Below are positions 58,030-64,000 of a stretch of DNA of 64,000 bases, one piece after another; positions within the stretch are counted from its first letter, which is position 1; the number at the start of each line of letters is the position of its first letter. Where the stretch lies: the NCBI RefSeq assembly GCF_036323495.1, contig NZ_AP028947.1:2170001-2234000 (forward strand). The letters run 5' to 3'. The notes under the pieces are model-generated. The model saw only the letters and a program-made list of their open reading frames with translations. It was not told the origin of the DNA and did not search any database. Origin of the DNA: Limnobacter thiooxidans (GTDB lineage Bacteria > Pseudomonadota > Gammaproteobacteria > Burkholderiales > Burkholderiaceae_B). Position numbers and translations under genes: made by a program.

Positions 58030-58839
58030 CTAAAAGCCACCAGGAACTTGGCAACGTGCGTGACTCCAAACCACCCATTTTCAATCGATAGTTGGAATTT
58101 TATTAGTTCATAGACCTAAAGGGCGAATAGCTTCCAATCTTCCGTGTCGGGTCCTAATTTAAGCAGGCTAAGCTGATGACCAGCTTCTGCTCCAGCCCGA
58201 TCTGTACAGACAGCTTTTTTGATCGCGGTAGGGGACCTCGCCAGAAGATAGGCTTTTCATTCATTGGAGCGCATGATCCTCTGGGAAGTGTATCAAATTT
58301 TATACAGAGCGTCAGGCGGTCTGAATTGCCCACGATAAGCGGATTAGGCCACGTTGAAGACCGAACGGAATCAGTGGCGAGCCGAGGCACTTGTGCGATT
58401 GATTCTAGACAGAGTCCCACAATTTAGTTTTCGTTACGTTCCTACCCTTCACCCAAATTTATTGAACTTGTCAGCAGCACTTTGGAAGATGAATGCTCAG
58501 ATCAGACCAGATGTGTAACAAAAGCGTACCCTTTCTCATTTTAATCAAGGAAAAATCTTTGCTCATCACATGCAAAAGCTGGTCATGATCCCTGCGGTTT
58601 TTGCTTCGTAAATTGAATATTCCAATTTATAGAACCCTTGACTTTCCATATTTTTAAACCAATGGATATAAAAGGTTTCTGTGGTTTAAAAGAGTGAAAA
58701 TCTAACGGATTGATGGCTAAATAAATTTAAAAAGTAAATTAACACTTCCTACCCATTTATGAGCATACACTGGGTCGGTACTTCTCTTACTTTGGTTAAG
58801 AAAACCTTAGCCCGATCAGCTTGAATCTAGGAATTAAGT
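58030..58839. other. 810-bp gap without a supported gene
   Basis: No convincing frame. A block at 58329-58358 (CCCACGATAAGCGGATTAGG) resembles 57496-57521, suggesting remnants of a repeated or mobile sequence. The second half is AT-rich and non-coding. Confidence 0.5.
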
Positions 58840-59217
58840 ATGCTCAAGGACATCGGGTTGCCCAAGGGCAACGACACTCAAGAAAAGTATTGGCTTTACA
58901 TGTTGTCCAACAGTAAGCCAAATGGCCCGCTGTATCTGGGCGAAACGTTGTGCCTCTACTCCAGAATGAAGGAGCACCATGCTGGAACTCGCCGGGATTT
59001 TGCCCACTATCACCGAATGGAGCGGCTCATCTATTTTGAAGTGTGGAATGATTACGAAAAGTATTTGGCGCGCATGAGGCGAGTCCGAAACTGGCCCAGA
59101 GATATGCGCCTACTGTTGATTGAATCACTTAACCCGGGATGGATCGATTTGTGGCCTCAACTCGTGGAAGACCAAAGCAACTCGAACATTCAGCTAGAGC
59201 TAAAGTGCCAGCAATAG
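58840..59217 (+). CDS. GIY-YIG nuclease-like protein
   Basis: A 125-residue protein of the small GIY-YIG group: the two strands read WLYMLSN (GIY equivalent) and LYLGET (YIG equivalent) near 18-36, followed by LYSRMKEHHAGTRRDF with the conserved Arg and His, and the C-terminal NPGWIDLWP. The position usually holding the catalytic Glu (A-x-x-x-E-x-x-I-K) reads ARMRRVRNW, so the Glu seems lost; catalytic activity is doubtful. It stands alone. Confidence 0.8.
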   Translation: MLKDIGLPKGNDTQEKYWLYMLSNSKPNGPLYLGETLCLYSRMKEHHAGTRRDFAHYHRMERLIYFEVWNDYEKYLARMRRVRNWPRDMRLLLIESLNPGWIDLWPQLVEDQSNSNIQLELKCQQ

Positions 59218-59372
59218 ATTTCGTAACCGTTGCTAAAAAAGACGAGGTCGTCGGCTCGGTAAATTGGACTCATCCAAGCCCTTGCTTCTAATTTTTTCTA
59301 TTTGCTTGTTGACATCCCTGGCCCGATGACTTGTCAGCCAACAAGAAATCGGGGTAACGCCCATTCAATCGA

Positions 59373-61340
59373 CTAATTTCGCAATGTCTCGATAGGGACA
59401 ACCGGCAACACGACTTTTGACTGGTGCTTGTCACTATTCAGCACTGTGATCACCCCGGCCAGACCGTTGAGTAATTGTGGAACTGGCTGCAAACCCTGTG
59501 GCAAATTGCTGGAATTGATAGAAATCTGCAACTGCTGACCCTTTGGGATCATCGCTGCTGTTGAAAAAATTTCGACCGGCAGCAACATGGGTTCACCTGG
59601 AACAACGGGAAGTACAGCCGACTTCGTAAAGGGATGCCAAGGTTGTATTCTCAGACCATTCATAAACCTGGACTTCTTGTCATCAACCGCACGGTGCGAT
59701 GCAGTTAGCAGGCCATTACTTATGGCTTGCGAGCGTCCTGTTGCAGGGTCAAAACTTGAAATTCGAACAGATAACGCGGCCTCGCGAGCCGAGGAAGTAA
59801 TCCAGATATCGGCCGCGATAGGGCCATTGATATACATGTCTTCTTCCAGGACGGGCGTCCTGAAATTGGCAGAAGGGATTTGATTAAAGGTGTCTTCTGT
59901 GTTGCATGGATTCGGAAAGAATCCAAGAGCACCCGCTGTCCATTGATTAGTAGATGCTGAACACAAGCCAAATAAAGGAGCCTGTAATACCTTGCTGCTA
60001 GGTTCTGTAGACTCCGCTGGCGCTTCTTTCAAAAATTTGTCACCCCGCAAAAAATATTCAACAGCCTTGACCTGTGGGTGAGGCCAATCGCTTGATGTCT
60101 CATATTTATCGTGCCCCAACACGTACTGGGTGACATTGGGTAATTTTTCAGCCTGTACGTCCATACCTTTGAGGTACTGATCAAACCACATCAATTGAAT
60201 CTGCTCCAAAGGTGGAACACCATCCTTGGGAAGGCCATCGGTTGGAATCCCCGCTGTTTCAATGTGTGTCCAGGGTCCAATCAGTAGCTTTGTTGTGGTT
60301 TGGTCTTTCAATTGCTCAAACCACATTGGCTCGCTGCGCTGAAACAGATCACGCAATCCCCCCACTACAAAGGTTGGGACCTTGATGTTACCCGCCTGCT
60401 CAAGAGGAGAGCGAGTCTTCCAGAAGTCGCCATCGAAAACAGTTTCCTCATCACCAAGGGCTGCTTTTAAAATCGTTGGCACCTGAAACTGGGTTAGGCC
60501 ATTTAACAGGTGAGAAATCATAAGCTCTACACCAGCAACAGGATCTGTCTGCAAGGTATCCAAGGGTGTAACACCCAGACCTGTGATTAATCCCATCCAA
60601 AGCGGGATGAAGGTGATGTTGACTTGGCCACCTGTAAATACGATATCTCGATATCCATCTCCGATCGGCACGATGGGAAAAGCTGCTTTGACTGCAGGAT
60701 GATTTTGCGCAGCCGTCAGAATAGCGGTGATGCCCAAGTATGAAACACCATACACACCCACAGATTGATTGCTCCAGGACTGACTTATTACCCAGTCCAC
60801 CACTTCAGAGTAATCAGCCTGCTCTTTCTCACCGAAAGCATCCCACACGCCTTGGGAGTGCCCGGTGCCTCGAACATCCACAACAACCGTTGCATAGCCT
60901 CTTTTCACCATAAAGGGGTTGGCTCCACCGAGCTCAGGTACAAAAGTGCCAACCGCCTTGTTGTAAGAAGTTTGAATCAAAATCGTTGGGAACTTCCCTG
61001 CAGCAGGCTGGCCTGTTGTATCGGCCGGTAGTGTCACGGTGTACGCTAGCTCGACGCCGTCCCGCATGCGGATAAAACCTTTGGGCAGCACCACTGTCGA
61101 TGGAAAATCTTCAGCCCGCTCATAACTTTTCCAAACATTGTCATTTTGTTGAATGACATTCATCTGGAGGGCATCTCCAGACCTTGAACCCAGTGTGCTC
61201 ACCTGCCGAGTCAGTTCACTTGGTGAGGTGGGCCCGCCATCAACTTGAGATGTGGACGAGTCTGAATCAGATGTGCAAGCGAAGAGCAATCCACATGAGG
61301 CGATCAATAGAGCCTGTAGCACACGTACTGAACTTTGCAT
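59373..61340 (-). CDS. CocE/NonD-family hydrolase, predicted lipoprotein
   Basis: A 655-residue alpha/beta hydrolase of the X-Pro dipeptidyl-peptidase S15/CocE group. A lipoprotein signal peptide is visible (hydrophobic stretch 8-20, lipobox LLFACTS with Cys22). The catalytic triad is Ser200 in GVYGVSYLG, Asp331 in GGLRDLFQ and His359 in GPWTHIE, followed by the C-terminal jelly-roll domain (about 430-640). Family members cleave esters, amides or peptides; the substrate is unknown. Monocistronic, downstream of an AT-rich promoter region. Confidence 0.88.
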   Translation of the reverse strand: MQSSVRVLQALLIASCGLLFACTSDSDSSTSQVDGGPTSPSELTRQVSTLGSRSGDALQMNVIQQNDNVWKSYERAEDFPSTVVLPKGFIRMRDGVELAYTVTLPADTTGQPAAGKFPTILIQTSYNKAVGTFVPELGGANPFMVKRGYATVVVDVRGTGHSQGVWDAFGEKEQADYSEVVDWVISQSWSNQSVGVYGVSYLGITAILTAAQNHPAVKAAFPIVPIGDGYRDIVFTGGQVNITFIPLWMGLITGLGVTPLDTLQTDPVAGVELMISHLLNGLTQFQVPTILKAALGDEETVFDGDFWKTRSPLEQAGNIKVPTFVVGGLRDLFQRSEPMWFEQLKDQTTTKLLIGPWTHIETAGIPTDGLPKDGVPPLEQIQLMWFDQYLKGMDVQAEKLPNVTQYVLGHDKYETSSDWPHPQVKAVEYFLRGDKFLKEAPAESTEPSSKVLQAPLFGLCSASTNQWTAGALGFFPNPCNTEDTFNQIPSANFRTPVLEEDMYINGPIAADIWITSSAREAALSVRISSFDPATGRSQAISNGLLTASHRAVDDKKSRFMNGLRIQPWHPFTKSAVLPVVPGEPMLLPVEIFSTAAMIPKGQQLQISINSSNLPQGLQPVPQLLNGLAGVITVLNSDKHQSKVVLPVVPIETLRN

Positions 61341-61800
61341 GATTTGTCTCGTGAATTTGTCAGTGAATTTCTGACATTTTTTATATTTTCAAATATTACC
61401 AGCAAGTAACAATAATGTGCAATAGCTGTAATGTTCATAAAAGACCACAGATTTTTCGATCAATAAAACTGACCAATCACGTTTGTAGACTTATGAATTT
61501 AATAAGATTTTTAGAAAAACTATTCGTCAGTTGAATTTGAAACGAATTCCTCGAATACAAAAATTCGGGAGAGTCACTCGAACTTCAAAAATATTTCACT
61601 TAAGACGCGAAGCTGAAATGTCGGCGTTTTACCGACATAGGAGCGTGTTACAACCGAACCCACAGTGATTCGCGTCACGTTAAGGTCAGTCCAGAGGTGT
61701 TTCAAGCAGTCTCAAAATGAGACTCTGGTTTGTCAATGAAAGACGGGGTAGTCCAAAATCTGCAGTTCGGCATTCAACAACTCGACCTTCAGGTCACCCA
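61341..61800. other. Non-coding gap before the CocE-type gene
   Basis: No gene. AT-rich near 61370-61600. A 15-bp block CGGGGTAGTCCAAAA at 61744-61758 repeats one at 57507-57521. Confidence 0.5.
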
Positions 61801-62559
61801 TTAAAATTCGCTATCGTAAACAGTCAGTTCACTTCTCGGAACGTCAATCCTGAGAAACTGCATCAAAGCAGAAATTTTCTCTTCGTCGGCCACATACTTG
61901 GTCGCATCCCAGTACTGCTCATCTTCTGAAAACCTATGATCATGGCGTGGATAATTCATCACGATAGTGTGTTTATCGCCGTTGTAGAAAATGCCATTGG
62001 GTGCGCTATCTCTAAGTTGCTCCATTGGTGTACCCAGTAGCTCGGATATTCTGAACAACATATCCTCTGAACTGAGGAAGTTCGAATACCCTTTTATGGA
62101 ATCTTCTCCGGTTGGTAGCAATGCCACAAGCCCATGACCAGGAGTATCCGCCCAACAAGTTCTTTCGCCTAGAGCAGATTTACCGTTCCACAACACATAG
62201 CGATCCATGTTGCTTCTCCAGTCTTCGAATCGCTTTTCGACCAAGCGCCAATAAGGGTGCTTACTCCATCCAGATTGAAAAAGATGTACCTGTTTGTCAT
62301 GGAGTACTGCACTTTTTAGTGCTGGCCCACCTTCAATCCAACCACTGTACTCAGAAGGACCTAAAACCACCCAATCCACATGGGGCATGAACTTTGCCAA
62401 CCAGGCTTCCAAGGATAATTTTTCTGCTTTGATCAAACGTTTCCAGCCATCATCGCCAAGTTGTGAATATTCGTCGTAACTGATGTCGAAATCGATTTGA
62501 AAAAAACTCGTTTGCTTTTCGCGAAACCAAGCTTCGGGGGTGCTAATGATATGGGGCAT
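61801..62559 (-). CDS. Hypothetical protein
   Basis: A 252-residue soluble product rich in Trp (SGWIEGG, SGWSKHPYWRLVEKRFEDW) with an acidic C-terminal third. I do not recognise a family. It is divergent from the sirtuin gene with 117 bp between the start codons, so the two may share a control region. Confidence 0.65.
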   Translation of the reverse strand: MPHIISTPEAWFREKQTSFFQIDFDISYDEYSQLGDDGWKRLIKAEKLSLEAWLAKFMPHVDWVVLGPSEYSGWIEGGPALKSAVLHDKQVHLFQSGWSKHPYWRLVEKRFEDWRSNMDRYVLWNGKSALGERTCWADTPGHGLVALLPTGEDSIKGYSNFLSSEDMLFRISELLGTPMEQLRDSAPNGIFYNGDKHTIVMNYPRHDHRFSEDEQYWDATKYVADEEKISALMQFLRIDVPRSELTVYDSEF

Positions 62560-62676
62560 ATTTGGATTTTCTCAGAGTGTTGTGAATAACTCATCAGACA
62601 TTGTGAACACCAGTGCGACATAAAGCGTCGTACGACAGTCTATGTTTGGACATAACACAATACGAATAAAGCACTC

Positions 62677-63516
62677 ATGCAAGAAGACCAGGAATTACAA
62701 ATCAAGATAGAGAAAGCTGCTCGTTTGATTAAAGATGCAGACGCCATAATTGTGATGGCTGGCGCTGGCATGGGCGTGGATTCAGGGCTTCCTGACTTTA
62801 GAGGTGACGAAGGCTTTTGGGCAGCCTACCCGGCCTTGGCCCGTGCAGGCCTGGACTTTCGCGAAATAGCAACTCCCGATCAGTTTGTGGAACACCCTAG
62901 ACGAGCCTGGGGTTTTTATGGACATCGGCTGACTATGTACAGAAATACCACTCCCCACGAAGGCTTCAAAATACTCAAGGGGTGGTGCGAGTCCAAACCA
63001 GGTGGATACTTTGTCTACACCAGCAACGTGGATGGACAATTTCAAAAAGCAGGATTTTCAGAGTCGAAGATTGCCGAGTGCCATGGCACCATCCACCGGC
63101 TTCAATGCCTGGAAAACTGCAAGGGACGCACTTGGTCTTCCTACTGTGAAGAACCAGAAATCGACGAAGAAAACTGCCTGTTAACCAGCGATATCCCAAA
63201 GTGCCCAGCCTGTGGTGGCGTGGCCAGACCCAATATCTTGATGTTTGACGACATGATGTGGGACAGCGAAAGAAGCATGGGGCAAACAATGTCGTTTCGA
63301 ACGTGGCTGGAAGACAAAATTGAGAAGGACGTAAACACAGTTGTTATAGAGCTTGGGGCTGGTACAGGTATACCGCGGTTGCGTATGTTGGCTGATCAGC
63401 TACCGATGCCGCTGGTGCGGATTAATTTGAGGGAGAGTGATGTTTCTCACAAGAAAATCAATTCGGTTGGACTAGCAATGGGGGCGCTAGCTGCTTGTCG
63501 GATATTGGACATTTAA
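62677..63516 (+). CDS. SIR2-family NAD-dependent protein deacylase
   Basis: A 279-residue sirtuin. The NAD-binding GAGMGVDSGLPDFRG is at 29-43, TSNVDGQF near 110-117, the catalytic His136 in ECHGTIH, and a zinc site is formed by CLENC (about 142-146) and CPAC (about 178-181). Motifs are intact, so deacylase or NAD-hydrolysing activity is expected. In accessory islands SIR2 domains often serve as NAD-depleting defence effectors, but this protein has the zinc cysteines of true deacylases and no defence partner beside it. Confidence 0.87.
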   Translation: MQEDQELQIKIEKAARLIKDADAIIVMAGAGMGVDSGLPDFRGDEGFWAAYPALARAGLDFREIATPDQFVEHPRRAWGFYGHRLTMYRNTTPHEGFKILKGWCESKPGGYFVYTSNVDGQFQKAGFSESKIAECHGTIHRLQCLENCKGRTWSSYCEEPEIDEENCLLTSDIPKCPACGGVARPNILMFDDMMWDSERSMGQTMSFRTWLEDKIEKDVNTVVIELGAGTGIPRLRMLADQLPMPLVRINLRESDVSHKKINSVGLAMGALAACRILDI

Positions 63517-63666
63517 AAGGGATAGACGTTAAGTCAAAATACCTAATGCCGCCTTATATTAATGTGTCAACCTCACAAAATCAGTTAAGTTAAACTGTGC
63601 AATTTCCAGTGCGGGAATAATCTCACCATTGAAACTTTCGTACGTTCATAATCAATATCAGGACCT

Positions 63667-64000
63667 ATGTTTCTAGCTAAATACCTTACCGAATATGATG
63701 ACCGCTTGACTGGTGAGTCATACATCGACCCTCTCGGTATGTTGATCATCTGGACGAGTTTTGGTCAAAAGATTTTCAATAACCGGGTCAATTCAATCTC
63801 TAACGACGTACGCAACTACACTCTTAACCTATTCAATCACTTCCTCGTCCGCCGTATCATTCAAGACGAGAAGGTTGTAATGAGCAAGCGTTTGTCGAGT
63901 GTGTATGGGAATAAAGACAGCCTGCTTTTCAAGCAGGCATGCCTTCTTCATCTTGAAAATATTTTTGTCTTCTCCGTTCTCGAGTACGAAAACGAAGGAG
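63667..64000 (+). CDS. Hypothetical protein, 3' end beyond the window
   Basis: An ATG at 63667 opens a frame with no stop up to the window end (111 codons). The sequence looks like a real soluble protein (MFLAKYLTEYDDRLTGESYI, NRVNSISNDVRNYTLNLFNH, LLHLENIFVFSVLEYENEG). I do not recognise the family from this part. It begins 150 bp after the sirtuin stop in the same direction and may be in the same unit. Confidence 0.7.
   Translation, partial: MFLAKYLTEYDDRLTGESYIDPLGMLIIWTSFGQKIFNNRVNSISNDVRNYTLNLFNHFLVRRIIQDEKVVMSKRLSSVYGNKDSLLFKQACLLHLENIFVFSVLEYENEG

Noticed and set aside
58154..58420. Minus-strand 88-residue open frame
   Set aside because: No ribosome-binding site or family resemblance, and an equally long frame exists on the other strand; probably non-coding.

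Overview
The window reads as about 29 kb of conserved betaproteobacterial chromosome followed by about 35 kb of mosaic accessory DNA. Gene content and order in the first part (rlmB-rnr; hfq-hflX-hflK-hflC-DUF2065-hisZ-purA; rimP-nusA-infB-rbfA-truB-typA; scpB-rluB) are typical of Burkholderiales. A Limnobacter-like organism is plausible but is an inference from gene order and moderate GC, not a measured placement.

Core part (1-29113): almost everything runs on the minus strand in compact operons for RNA decay and modification (rnr, rlmB), translation (rimP, nusA, infB, rbfA, truB, typA), membrane proteolysis control (hflKC), purine and histidine metabolism (purA, hisZ) and chromosome segregation (scpB). 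A plus-strand trio (wrbA, a DUF2069 membrane protein, an FAD-linked oxidase) interrupts it. Two tRNA genes, Leu(CAG) and initiator Met, have recognisable promoters. A repeat-rich gap at 15631-16320 holds two families of 37-bp tandem repeats and a 159-bp nested palindrome. The gap before scpB carries two perfect DnaA-box sequences in inverted orientation and a strong terminator.

Accessory part (29114-64000): the initiator tRNA gene is the probable insertion point of an island. Just downstream lie many GTGCCCA-type motifs that look like integrase arm sites. Then come a decayed IS3-family element, a very AT-rich gene joining a sigma-70 region-4-like domain to an RNA polymerase alpha-CTD-like domain, and a series of small minus-strand genes separated by attC sites, that is, integron gene cassettes without an integrase. 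Next is a three-gene operon (DUF6361, phospholipase-D-like nuclease, SNF2-type helicase) matching the architecture I recall for the Azaca anti-phage system. This operon is flanked by an inverted pair of non-coding repeats (about 79% identical over 120 bp by hand). Both repeats end exactly at an integron-like GTTAG core. To the right, reading the other way, an OLD-type ATPase/TOPRIM nuclease ends in a recognisable attC site and is followed by a CHAT-type caspase-like protease. The layout therefore looks like two cassette arrays diverging from two attI-like leaders around a defence operon. I consider this, with the OLD-CHAT pair, the most interesting content of the window.

Further right are a BRCT-domain gene with a small partner, an excisionase/tyrosine integrase pair with co-transcribed genes of unknown function, and a translationally coupled trio (two very large tyrosine-recombinase-like proteins plus a small protein). 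After these come an orphan XRE antitoxin-like regulator, a GIY-YIG-like protein, a lipoprotein of the CocE/NonD hydrolase family, a sirtuin and several unknown genes, the last cut by the window edge. I found no conjugation genes and no second attachment site, so the right border of the island is probably outside the window or eroded.
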